From: Plakobranchus ocellatus
Lineage: Eukaryota > Mollusca > Gastropoda > Plakobranchidae
Reading direction: 5' to 3'
DNA length: 20,602 nucleotides
Assembly (NCBI GenBank): GCA_019648995.1
Contig: BLXT01001085.1
Span: 432,382-452,983, forward strand
This document shows positions 9,606 through 19,174 of the stretch, piece by piece (positions within the stretch are counted from its first letter, which is position 1; each line of letters starts with the position of its first letter). The notes below the pieces were generated by a model. It did no database searches. It was not told the DNA's origin and worked only from the letters and a program-made list of their open reading frames with translations. A program made the position numbers and the translations under genes.

Positions 9606-9695
9606 GCTTATAGAAAATGGGAAACTTGTTGCGCATCCTTATCAATAATGATGGCCCTCCACCAAAGACAGATAGAATTTTTGTAGATTTTGAAA
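9606..9695 (+). CDS. CYRI: CYRI exon with start codon (codons 1-26 plus 1 base)
   Basis: A pyrimidine-rich acceptor (ttatttttatttcag, ending 9605) leads to 11 untranslated bases and then ATG at 9617-9619. The start context is strong (AAA before, G after), and an in-frame TAG at 9611-9613 rules out a longer N-terminus within this exon. The reading is [13 protein letters not shown] followed by a proline-rich stretch and ends in VDFE. The exon stops after base 1 of codon 27 at a consensus donor, GTAAGT (9696). MGNLL and the closing DFE match vertebrate CYRI. The middle (residues 9-20) is divergent and about two residues longer than the human form. Gly2 is the predicted myristoylation site, by analogy with CYRI-B. 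Because an acceptor lies just before the ATG, at least one upstream non-coding exon must exist. Confidence 0.92.
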
Positions 9696-12600
9696 GTAAG
9701 TATTTTTGTTATGATTGAATAAGTATTTATATCACTATTATATTTTTAGTCTTGTATTGTATAGATGGCCAAAAAAAAAAAAAAAAAAAAAAAACAAAGA
9801 TAAAAAAAAAGATATAATGTATCTCTCCCTTAAAATTTAATTGCTATGTTGGGAGTCTCTGTTTTTTTTTTATTTATTTATTTTGCAGTTTTTAGAAACA
9901 CATTAATAACTCCCCTTACCTTGTTATTAGGCAAAGTGTTGTTGGCATGTCAGCCTTCTAGTAAAAAAAAAGTATAATTTTGTTTTAAAAGACTTGATCC
10001 TGTATTCCTTTTAGTATAAATCATAATACTTTGTCATTAATTTCATTTGGTTTTGAACCTGGAATGATACTTAGAGAAAATTTTCTATTGTGGGAGGAAA
10101 ACAACAACAAAAGCAGTAAAAATAACACTGTGAATGAAATAGCAAAATAAATCAACAAATAATAGTTTAAATAAGGGTAGGGATAGGGAGAAAATAAATG
10201 TGAGTCATCAGAAATCAAAGATTAACATCATCAAGATACCAAGCAATATCACCAGGAAGCAAAATGCCTGCAGGGGAGCCAGAATTCCTATAGCTAATTT
10301 TGGGATGGTTCAAGACACTTGAACTTAAGCATATTGTTCTGAAGATTGCAATGTTTTAGATAACGGCTCGTACTTGAGCTTTTGCGTCTTCATTTACAAA
10401 ACATTGAAGATATTCCTTCCTGACCCAACATTTACATGTATTTCATCCATTCATAATGCATTTCAACTGAACAAAATGGTCTGAAAAATTCGTCCTTTTT
10501 TTTCTTCTTTGTAATTTTTTTTTTTAAGTCTTTTTAGGAGATCCAAGCTGTGATTGAGACAAAAATTTTTTAAAAAGAAGTTTTCATTACAATAATTCTG
10601 TCATCAGATACTATGATTGATTTAGCCAAATTCATCTCAGCACTCAGCCTGCATCCTTTTGTTTGCCTGTAGTAATATTTTTACATAGCTTTGTTTTGAA
10701 AAAATAAGTAAGAAATATGCCGTTGTACTAGAAAAAAAAAGTAGAGGATAAAAACAAGAAGCTCATGTCTTACTGTTCATCTGAATATGTTTTATTGCAT
10801 TCTTATGTATGGGTTGACACAATTGATCACATCTTGATAATCGTTTGATTTTTTTTCTTTTTTTTGTTTACATATCATTTCAGTGTTTTGAGGTAGCTGA
10901 TGTTTCAAAACTTTTCTAGGTTACACCAGCATCCTCATGATGCTCCAAACATATCTAATTTTCAGGAACATGAAAGTAGAATATGATTTTGCATACTTTG
11001 TTTTCAATGAAAGAAAAGCATTGTTTGAAATGACAGGAATGTAAGAATTTATTGACTAATTTTTCAGAAAATCGTGTTTCTCAGAAAATGATTATGGGCA
11101 TTTTCCTATATTTTTTCTTTATTTACTGACCAGCTGCTTTGAAACTTTCCCAAATTCTTTCTTTGAGTAGTTTCCCCAAAACTTTGTGGCAGGCTTTTGA
11201 AAAATTTGTTAGCGAGGTTATATCCCTTATAATAAATGTTTACAGGGGCCATAATCTGTACAAATGTAAATGCTGGCATAATTTCAATACTGAATAAAGT
11301 TGTAGAATTGTAAGAGAGTTTGGGAAAACATTCTTTAATTAATGTCTCACAAAGTTACAGTTTATTTAGTAAAAAAGTAAGGAAAGCTTAAGTTTGAAAA
11401 ACATAAATAAAAAATTTGTAGATGGCAGCCTCACCATAGCATTGTTTTTCTTCAAATTTGTTTCTGCTAATTTTAAATTTAGTCTTGTAGTAGTTAGACT
11501 GTTTTAAAGTTTGATGAAAATATTAAAAAGAAAGGTGTTAGTTAGTACTTTCCATTACAGATTCAGCAACTGCAAAAAAATTTGAAAACCCAAAAGTAAA
11601 TAAAAATTATGAAACCTTTACTTCTTTAGATGAACTTCTTTAAGATCAATTTGAATGTTTGTTAACATGCAGAATCCCAGGAGCTAAAGAACTTAAAGTG
11701 TGAGGTCAGAAAAGGAAATATTGGCCATGTAGACCCACTTTATTGTTCATAATTACAAAATAACCTGGTTTCTTGATATTTCAAGCCAATTGAACTGCAA
11801 TGGGAAACATTAAAGTCAACATTTGAGAGATATCTGATACCAATCCTAAATGAGTCAGATGAAACAAAAAAGGGTCTGGCAAAAAGCAAACTTTAAATTC
11901 AAAATTTTCTTCTGTCGAAAGCTATGGAGAAAAAAATCCTTGAAATGGTTGAACAGAGATGAGAGAAGAAAGACTAAATTTACAGTTTTATATTCTTACA
12001 TTCATGACAATTCAATCAATTGAAATATAATGTAGGAAAAAAATGGGAGAAGTGACCCATTTGGATTGGATTCAGGTCATGTCTTTGACAATGGCCTTTA
12101 CGCTTTGGTTTTCGAAGTCAACTTCCCTCTTATCTCAGTTTTTCTTCCAAATGACTGATCTTGTCAACTACTTTAAGATTTACCATTGCAAATAATATTG
12201 GCTAGAGAGATATTGAGTCACTTCAGTAACATTAAAGTCATAGAAACTCAGCATGTCTATTGTGGCTTTTTGTTCAGGCGACTGTTTCATCTTTTTCAAC
12301 ATTTTAGATGCTGAGCCGACAGATATTGAGCGAAGAGTGTGGAACCTTGTCAAAACTGTGCTAGACTCATCCCAAGAAATATTGCTCCAGCTTCAACGTT
12401 ATAAAGGAGCCACAGAAGAGATAAGAATGGTGTGTACTACGGGGATCTTGACTTATTTAAAATTTTTTTTTTCCATTTTATTTTAATTTTTAAAGTTGAA
12501 TGGAAGGGAAATATGTGTTTTAGACAGAAAGAGAGAGCAAGGATTTCTGTTGGATCATAAAATTTTGACATTTTAACAAATCTGGTAGAAGTGACAGGTT

Positions 12601-13294
12601 AAAATTTTGTGGTTAGACTAAAATACTTCTGCCACAGACTAAAGGGGCATCGGTGGCACAGTGGCTAGCTAGTCTGCCCTGAGATCTGTGAGGACCCTTT
12701 GGTTGCCAGTTTTGGCCGGTGCCCTGGCTTGGAGGAGGGCCTGAAAACCTGAGATCACCTTTTTGTGGACTGGCTATGTTAAAAAAACCATCTGAAACCA
12801 AGCCACTGATTGAAAGAATTGGCAAAAAAAAAAAAAAAAAAAAAAAAATTTACTCTAAAGTTGAAGTTTGTTTTGTTTAGACAACTTTCAGAGCAATTAT
12901 ATTAATAAGCAAAAGAACATATCAGTTTGCATTTGGTGCTCTTTTTTGCGAATCTTAGTTTAACTCCAAATATGGAAATACAGTTTAAATATAAATACTT
13001 ATAGTCTGTCAGGTGTACTGTGCATGAAATTGATTTCTACCTACTTGTCATGTAAAAATGGGCAACATTTCTTGGCTGGGAAAGGGAAAGAGTATCAAGC
13101 AAAAATCACTCCCATGAGAATACCAAACTGAACTTAAAAAAAAAAAAAAAAATCTTTAAAATCTAATGCAAAGACTTGAACGTTTGAAAATCAAAGAATC
13201 TCATCACATTAAAATAAGGTTTTCAAAAGTGATATAGTGAATGAGGCAAGAACTGCCTTCAACATAAGATTTTTCACTTTTTTTTCCCCTTATA

Positions 13295-13343
<49 letters not shown>

Positions 13344-13642
13344 GCAGCGAAGTGAATGTTTCCCTGAACTTTTCATATGCCTCTCTTTTTTTTCTTTCGC
13401 TCTTTCTCTCATTCTTTTTGTTAATCAGTCTGTCTGACCTGCCTTCTCTCAAACTGCCTTTTGCTCTCTCACTCTCTCTCTCCCCTTGTCTCTCTAACTC
13501 TCAATCTTTCCTCATTCTGTCCTTCAGTCAGTCTATCTGACTGTTGTTCTCTCACTCTCTCTCTCTCTCTCTCTCTCTCCCCTTGTCTCTCTCACTCTCT
13601 ATCTTTCTCTCATTCTGTCCTTCAGTCAGTCTAACTGACTGT

Positions 13643-13693
<51 letters not shown>

Positions 13694-13765
13694 ATTCAGA
13701 AGTATTTCGATTTTGTATCCTCTATCTTTCTCTCATTCTGTCCTTCAGTCAGTCTATCTGACTGT

Positions 13766-13804
<39 letters not shown>

Positions 13805-16800
13805 ATTCAGAAGTATTTTGATTTTGTATCGTGATATTATTAAAATTTACATTTTGGTAGCGGTCTTAGATCTAACTTTAGACTTGGATCTAGACCTAGG
13901 CCAATTCAGACGTGAATACACGATACATGGTACATAATTTGTATCTGTACAATTTCAACATAAGGGGATGAGATTATAATGTAAATAGAACTATAAAATT
14001 GGTTTACACGGAGGAGAAAAACAAACCTCCCTAGTCTCTCACACACACACATTGTTAGACATTAGGCTTATTTGTACACAAGTTGTTGGGAGCATTGCAC
14101 TGCCCTCTGAGTGACATATGTATGAATTACTGGATGAATATTACCAAGTTAGATAGAGAAAATTAATCAAGACAGGCTGTTGAAATCAATAGATAACAAT
14201 AGATAACCAAGGAATTCAAGGTGAGATTTCAAACTAAAAACGAAGTTGCTTTTTTTTTGTACGTTATCTTGAACAATATGACTAAGATACAATACATCAA
14301 AGATAACTCTACTTACTTTTTACAGCCTGTTTTTTTTTTCCTATGATATCTTTTTTTTTTCCACCCATGAAGGGGTGTTGAAAAAAATTTCAATAGTTTG
14401 GTGGGGACTCTGTATTTTTGTTGTAGCAAAAGGCCTTTTGTTTTCTCAACTTTTTAAACTTGTGTAAGCATTTAAATATGACTAGAATTTTGTTTCATAT
14501 CTGGAAAGAGTGAAATCCTAAATTTTTTAAGAGAGTTGCAATGTAAACAAAGCTCATCCTTTGGTATTACATGGTATAAAAATTTGTAATTTTTTTTTCA
14601 CATCAGTGAATCAAAACAGTCTTTCAAATGAATGTTATTGATATGTATAAGTTTAAGTATGTATAAATTTAAGTATCTGATTTTAGAATAAAAAAAAAGC
14701 AATGATAACTGATAAATGAATAGCAGTCAAAAGAAGAACAAAAAATTGTGTTGTATTCTTTTCTAAACTTGGTATAGGAGTTATTGTGGATGAGTTACTT
14801 GACCCTTTGTTGTAAGATTTATATTCTGTTAAAAAAAGTTCATGCCTTTGTTCAGATATGGACTTTAAAAATCAGGTTGATGAAAAATTTTGTAATTTAT
14901 ATATCACTCTATGTTTCATTGGTCAGTATTATGTTCATTTTATCCTTTCCCAAGGCCATTTCCAACCCAACAGTTGATGATTTACAAGTTAGAGCATGGC
15001 AATCAGTGTTACCTCTAGTCTCAACCCTTAAAACATTTTTTGATTTTTCCTTGGAGCTTGGTAAGTTAAAACTTGATCCAACAAAGGTAACATAATCACA
15101 ACTTGACTTAAATTTTTGTTAATGAAAAGATTTGTGTTAATTTATGTAACAGTTTGTTTTCTCGCTTTTTATGTTTTTTAATAACCTAAACTTATAATAA
15201 GACCCTATAACATTTCGGGGGATAAAATGTGTGGGGAAGAGAAAAGAAAGTTTTTGATACTTTATTCATGTCTAGCAAGTTTTTACAAAGAAAAATTCAT
15301 CCTTTTCTTTTAAATTTTACACTAGTTTACTTTTCTTTCAAATTTAACATTAGTCAAACTAGCAAAACTGATAATATAAATATTCTGTTCACTACATTCC
15401 TTGAAAAAAATCCACCATATTTGTAACTCTTTTATAGAGCGAGTTATTCCGGAGCTGCTAGGGGATTTATGTTCCAATGATCTCAAACCTAAAGAACATC
15501 TAGAGCATCAGCAAGCACTTTTCAAACAGTTTGCCCTCATCTTGGACTTTGTGCTCAAGTTTGATGACCTCAAGGTAGTAATTAGAGCTACAATAGTTTT
15601 TCTTTAAATATATCTGGTGGCAAAACTTGCAGTGTACCACATGCTGATACAAAAGAGTTGGGGAGGGAGAGAGGAGGTGAAAGTGGGTGGGGGAGAGAGA
15701 AAATGGATGAGTTGCATTTTTTGGAGTGGTCCATTCCCATACTTCCTATTCAATTCAAATTGAACATTGTTTTTGGACCTACACCGGCTCACATGAAAGG
15801 GCGAGAGACAGAGAGGGTAGATGGGGATGTATAAGGAGGAAGGGGCCAATCACAGAATAATGCTGTACACATGGCAACATGTGATCTTATAGTGCAGATT
15901 TCATCTCATCACTAAGCACTGACACTCAGTTCCATTCATCAGAGTAACCGAAGATAGAAATAGGTTTTTCTTTTGTACATACCATCTTGGTGTGTGCATA
16001 CATTCTTGGTTTCATGACAGAGCAAGTGAAAGAAAGGCTGAATAGTTTATTTTTCATCTTTGTTTTAATCTGAATATGGCAAATCTTTAAGGCCATTAAG
16101 GTTGGAGGTGTAACTTTTGTTTCTTAAAATATTGTCTAACAAATATTGAGTATGATTGTTATATGGGCTTGAAGTTAATTCCAAGTTTACCAATCATAGC
16201 TCTAATGAATACATTTAGGAAATAAGAAGAACAACTTTTTGTCTAGTACAATGAAGTGCAGTAATGCTGAAGTAAACCTACATACTTTAATTTTTTTGAG
16301 TGATCAATGGGTATTCACTGCCCAAGGAGACCATCTGTCTAAGGTGACAGATTTGTCTTTGATCTTAAGTGGTTGCAATAGAAGGCTCTAATGTATTTTT
16401 TGATCTTTAAAAATGATTTTTCCTTGCCCTAGTTCAGTACGTAGAACAATAATCATAGGAGGGAAATACCAGTAATCTGGAAAATTAGTTTTGCTATTCA
16501 TAGGTTTTAGATTTTACAAAGACTGATCTGTGCATTTTAGTAAATTGAGTCTACCCAGAACTGATTTGAAGTGGTGTTGTTCAAGATTTATCCAAGAACT
16601 AGAAAGTCTGTTTATCTTGTTCGCGCTTATCAAGTGTTGGTGTTTTCCTATCAAATTTGAAAACTTTTATTTGCTTTTTCAGTAACTGGGGTTATTTAGC
16701 TCTTTCAATCTGTATAAAATAATTCACATGTCATCTGTCTACATTTAATGGTCAAAGTTATTTTTGTGTAGTGAAGACCCATCTTTTATTCGGATAAGAA

Positions 16801-19174
16801 ATAGAAGATTTCAAGATAGCGTGGAAAAAACAAATTCGATTTTTTAAAAGGCAAGACAAGCAAACATTTAAAATCCATCCAAACCTAATTCTAGTCAAAT
16901 TCCACCAGTTTTCTATTGACAGGATGTAAATCCACTTAAAAGAGCCTATTGTGAACTTCTTTCAAAGGTATTAAACAGTTTTAAATCTTTTTCGGAAGCT
17001 GAGCATGCCATGCTTAACAGAACTATTTGTTAAGCCCTAGATCTCTAAAAATCCTGTGAATAAGAAAGTATTATTTTGAATCTCCATAGGCTAATTAAAT
17101 TTTTTTTTTCCAGATGACGACACCTGCCATACAGAATGATTTTAGCTACTATCGGCGGACGCTGAATAGGATGAGAATAAATAGGGTTTGTCTTCATAAA
17201 ATTTCCATTTTTTTTTTTTTTTGTGTGTTTTTCTTTTCTTTTCATGGAAGTGTTTATCATCAGTAATTAAGCAAAGATAAGCTCCAATAAAATCTTAATC
17301 CTGATTTACTACTGATTTTCTTTGTTTTGGTCTTGTTGGTACAAGTTTTAAGTTCCTTCCTTCATTAAAGTTTGAGATATTACAAGGTTTTGTGTGGCAC
17401 TATGCAAAAGAAAATTCTTAAAGAAACAGCTTTTGAGTTTGAGAACTTAAACTTACACAGTGGAAGTTCAAAGACATTCCTTAGAACCCTTGTATGGCAT
17501 CATTTTATGAAATATAAAGCAAAAAGACAACCTGAATCTTGATTTTAGATTAGTTGTACACCTTGATTTAGATCAGATTTAGGGAGCTGCATCTTAGCCT
17601 TTAACCCTGAAGTGATATTTTCACTTAACAACTTCTTGTATTTGTTAAGAAGGTAACTTTTGGATCTAAGGCAATTTATCAATAAAGTAGGAATGTAAAG
17701 AAAACCTAATTGCAAAGAAATGATTTTAAAGATTTATATGGGGTTCAAATTTATGTCAGCTCACAAATTCAACTTTTTAAGTTCAGTGAAGTGCCCACGT
17801 AGTTCCATCAGAATGTGTGTAATTGATTTATGTAGACTAATTTGTAACATATTACATCAAATATGATGGCAAGGGGGCATTCATCACAGGCTTTCTAATG
17901 GTCTTTCATAGACATGTTAACATTTTACATGGCATCAATTTTTTTCTTTTATTCACAAATAAACCTCGACTGAAATCCCTTGTTACAATCTGTAAAACTA
18001 AAATTTGAGCATATACTCATGCAGCTTAAATTGGGCAAAATCTAAAAATCACTTCCAAGACCATTGGAGTTGTTTTGCAAATCACACACACCCATGTATT
18101 TTTTTTTTTATATTTGACATTTTAAAAAGGCAAAAGATTCTAGTTTGCATGAATTTATGATTATCAAGGATTTGAAATGAAATGGAGTGATTTCAGTTAG
18201 GGAAATATTCAATATCAATAATTTGAGCATTGTTGTTACTTTATTCATATAGGCTTTTCAAGACGCCATGATATAGTTGTGCAAAAACAGATCTTTTAAC
18301 TACATGTTATTCTGCTTGTCCTGCAGTAGATATCTTATTTAATTAACTATTTCCTGTAACTATAGCCAGCTGCCAAAAATTGTCTTTGGACAAGTCCAAG
18401 TGACTTGATTGTTGTAAAATAATTCTTTTTCCTTATTTTAAAAAAAGGTTAAGGGGCATATGCCTCTACATCTTTATCTAGCGTTTTTTCCCCTTTATGA
18501 TAATGGTCATAAAAATATGAATGTTTTGAAGTATTTGAAAATTTGACTTTTAACTCACTCGGTTGGAGTGGTTTCAGTAAGGTTTTTTACTCATCCTAAG
18601 GATCAAACAAATGCAGCTGAAGAGCAAGTCTCTAATGAAGTGGCGAATCGCATGTCATTATTCTATGCTCAGGCTACACCTATGCTGACTGTTCTCAGTG
18701 AAATCACTACCAAATTTGTAACGCAGGTAAATCTTTATTTCTTTACTCAAATTACATTGTTAACAATTATATTTATTACATTGCCTTTACTAGCCCCTGG
18801 TGACCTTGAACAAATTATAGTGTCCATAGGAAAACACTTGGCAAGCTAAAAAATTTAATTGGTTTTGCATAAAATTGTTTTGGATCTAATTGGAACGGTT
18901 ACATTTATGACCTGCTAACTAGGGCTGATGAACAGAATTTGCCATCACATGCACAAGATAAAACTATATGATACATAATTGAAGTATAGCCACCTAACCT
19001 CAAAGAATGTATTTACTAACATTGTTTTGAAAAGTGAATTACATTTATAATTTTATTATTCATCAATGTCTTTTTCCTCATTATATTTCATTAGAACAGA
19101 GATATTCCTGTGGAGCAAACGACAGATTGCTTGAGTATGATGGCTTGCATTTGCAGAGTTATGATAGAAAACAC
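9617..19174 (+). CDS. CYRI: CYRI (FAM49) family Rac1-binding protein, spliced, 3'-partial
   Basis: Seven coding segments join in frame (9617-9695, 12308-12429, 14955-15060, 15438-15574, 17114-17185, 18601-18726, 19095-19174) to give 241 codons, the last one split by the next intron. The product aligns along its length with vertebrate CYRI-A/CYRI-B (about 324 residues), so the final ~80 residues lie beyond the window. Known for the family: a membrane-associated protein with a CYFIP-like Rac1-binding domain (DUF1394) that binds active Rac1 and restrains the Scar/WAVE complex, limiting Arp2/3-driven lamellipodia. Seen here: Met-Gly-Asn-Leu-Leu at the N-terminus (Gly2 is the lipidation site in the family), DFENAEPTD at about residues 24-32, YYRR at 160-163 (the two arginines match the Rac1-binding pair of CYRI-B), [15 protein letters not shown] near 187-201 and TTDCLS near 223-228. 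Invertebrates usually carry one gene ancestral to vertebrate A and B, so no A/B suffix is given. Confidence 0.93.
9696..12307 (+). other. CYRI: CYRI intron between coding exons 1 and 2 (2612 bases)
   Basis: Donor GTAAGT (9696), acceptor ttttag (12307). A long A tract lies at about 9771-9794. Positions 9800-11300 contain nothing I recognise beyond AT-rich DNA. The last kilobase is the source of the duplicated segment in intron 1. Confidence 0.85.
11307..12358 (+). repeat. CYRI: Source copy of the duplicated CYRI segment
   Basis: The last ~1 kb of the intron before coding exon 2 plus the first 51 bases of that exon. It is the presumed source because only here does the exon continue intact. The copy at 4565-5659 lies inside the LINE in intron 1. 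Confidence 0.85.
12308..12429 (+). CDS. CYRI: CYRI coding exon 2 (codons 27-67)
   Basis: The acceptor is ttttag ending at 12307. The first two bases complete codon 27 (Asn), restoring the conserved DFEN-AEPT string across the intron. The exon encodes the first helices of the Rac1-binding domain, including [19 protein letters not shown] and then [11 protein letters not shown], which correspond to vertebrate LQSYRGAGHEIRE. It ends in phase 0 at a GTGTGT donor (12430), weaker than the GTAAGT donors elsewhere in this gene. Its first ~51 bases have a decayed copy in intron 1 (5610-5659). Confidence 0.92.
12644..12848 (+). mobile_element. SINE-like element with tRNA-type A box and poly(A) tail
   Basis: A ~180-bp GC-richer block begins GGGGCATCGG and carries TGGCACAGTGG at 12654-12664, an exact fit to the RNA polymerase III A-box consensus TRGCNNAGTGG. 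A degraded B-box candidate (GGTTGCCAGTTTT) follows about 35 bases on. It ends in 25 consecutive A (12824-12848). The size, internal promoter and tail fit a tRNA-derived SINE. No convincing target-site duplication is seen, and only one copy is present in the window. The open frame on the opposite strand across it is incidental. Confidence 0.65.
13295..13343. repeat. (ATT)n microsatellite
   Basis: About 16 uninterrupted att/tta triplets between a T-rich tract and agcagcgaag. Confidence 0.95.
13381..13830. repeat. CT-rich minisatellite with ~100-120-bp units
   Basis: Four units begin with cattctgtcc-like strings at about 13410 (degenerate), 13513, 13611 and 13734. Each continues into a cagtcagtct-(a/t)-ctgactg core and then a long CT run; the last two finish with cagattcagaagtattt(c/t)g (13691 and 13802). 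The CT runs vary in length between units, explaining the uneven period. Long Ser/Leu-only open frames here are an effect of the CT repeat. Confidence 0.9.
14955..15060 (+). CDS. CYRI: CYRI coding exon 3 (codons 68-102 plus 1 base)
   Basis: The acceptor tttcccaag ends at 14954. Reading [20 protein letters not shown] and then a helix ending FFDFSLEL, it matches the vertebrate AIQ(H/N)P...LQEKAW...VPLV...FYEFS segment. It leaves in phase 1 with G as the first base of codon 103, at a consensus GTAAGT donor (15061). The next exon supplies AG to give Glu103, as in vertebrate RLE. The CYRI start is fixed by homology. The open frame extends well upstream into the intron, but that part shows no similarity to the family. 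Confidence 0.92.
15061..15437 (+). other. CYRI: CYRI intron between coding exons 3 and 4 (377 bases)
   Basis: Donor GTAAGT, acceptor ttttatag. AT-rich, with no other feature seen. Confidence 0.88.
15438..15574 (+). CDS. CYRI: CYRI coding exon 4 (codons 103-148)
   Basis: The acceptor ttttatag ends at 15437. The first two bases finish Glu103, followed by [12 protein letters not shown] and then [20 protein letters not shown] and KFDDLK. This matches the vertebrate [26 protein letters not shown] block, one of the best conserved parts of the family. It ends in phase 0 before GTAGTA (15575). The preceding intron is only 377 bases. Confidence 0.94.
15575..17113 (+). other. CYRI: CYRI intron between coding exons 4 and 5 (1539 bases)
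   Basis: Donor GTAGTA, acceptor tttttttttccag. A GA-rich patch lies at 15656-15702. The candidate 45-nt cassette exon is at 16923-16967. Otherwise it is plain AT-rich sequence. Confidence 0.88.
16923..16967 (+). other. Candidate 45-nt cassette exon in CYRI intron 4
   Basis: A pyrimidine-rich stretch ending ttttctattgacag (16909-16922) precedes 45 bases that read open in the gene's phase (phase 0 on both sides), [15 protein letters not shown], followed by an AAG/GTATTA donor (16968). Inclusion would add 15 residues between Lys148 and Met149, directly before the Rac1-binding helix, without shifting frame. Vertebrate CYRI proteins have no insertion there. It may be a lineage-specific alternative exon or a chance arrangement, since splice-like pairs around 45 open bases are not rare in 10 kb of intron. 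Confidence 0.28.
17114..17185 (+). CDS. CYRI: CYRI coding exon 5, Rac1-binding helix (codons 149-172)
   Basis: A long T-tract and CCAG acceptor (ending 17113) precede 24 codons: [20 protein letters not shown] and then RINR. This is nearly identical to vertebrate [23 protein letters not shown]. Arg162-Arg163 here correspond to the CYRI-B arginine pair (160/161 in mammals) needed for active Rac1 binding, so the interaction surface appears intact. The exon is phase 0 at both ends. The donor is GTTTGT (17186), a non-optimal site. A candidate 45-nt phase-0 exon lies 146 bases upstream. Confidence 0.95.
17186..18600 (+). other. CYRI: CYRI intron between coding exons 5 and 6 (1415 bases)
   Basis: Donor GTTTGT, acceptor catcctaag. 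No recognised element. A perfect 10-bp palindrome GGCATATGCC occurs near 18457. An AG 23 bases before the exon (18576-18577) is a decoy acceptor. Confidence 0.88.
18601..18726 (+). CDS. CYRI: CYRI coding exon 6 (codons 173-214)
   Basis: The acceptor chosen is tttttactcatcctaag, ending at 18600. It continues phase 0 from exon 5 and gives [20 protein letters not shown] and then [20 protein letters not shown] plus TQ, matching vertebrate [32 protein letters not shown] with nearly the same linker length. The competing AG at 18576-18577 would put TAA as the first in-frame codon, so it cannot be used for the full protein. The donor is GTAAAT (18727). The short acidic linker (173-182) is the least conserved part. 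Confidence 0.92.
18727..19094 (+). other. CYRI: CYRI intron between coding exons 6 and 7 (368 bases)
   Basis: Donor GTAAAT, acceptor tttcattag. The frame stays open for a further ~120 bases past exon 6, but the added residues have no family similarity, so splicing is the better reading. Confidence 0.88.
19095..19174 (+). CDS. CYRI: CYRI coding exon 7 (codons 215-241), last in window
   Basis: The acceptor tatttcattag ends at 19094. The reading [20 protein letters not shown] followed by RVMIEN and a split Thr codon (AC before GTAAGT at 19175) matches vertebrate [26 protein letters not shown]. The exon ends in phase 2. The next family blocks (RFTNEET, VGVIILYDHVHPVGAF and the KQIK C-terminus) were searched for by eye in 19175-20602 and not found, so the gene continues past the right edge. 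Confidence 0.93.

Larger units (their letters stand above)
12430..14954 (+). other. CYRI: CYRI intron between coding exons 2 and 3 (2525 bases)
   Basis: Contains a tRNA-like SINE (12644-12848), an ATT microsatellite (13295-13343) and a CT-rich minisatellite (13381-13830). Just after the latter are TAGATCT-like strings (13868-13900). The part from 13900 to 14950 is AT-rich with no recognised element. Confidence 0.85.

Noticed and set aside
12644-12720. A genuine tRNA gene
   Set aside because: The A box is exact but the B box is poor, no cloverleaf acceptor pairing is evident, and the unit continues to a poly(A) tail, so a SINE is the better reading.
12613-12825. 70-codon reverse-strand frame
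   Set aside because: It lies over the SINE-like element and is explained by that element's GC-richer body.
13352-13937. Several overlapping Ser/Leu-repeat frames
   Set aside because: All arise from CT dinucleotide runs in the minisatellite.
18568-18600. Extending CYRI exon 6 upstream to the ATG at 18568
   Set aside because: The added residues ([11 protein letters not shown]) have no match in the family, and the CATCCTAAG acceptor at 18600 keeps phase and linker length.
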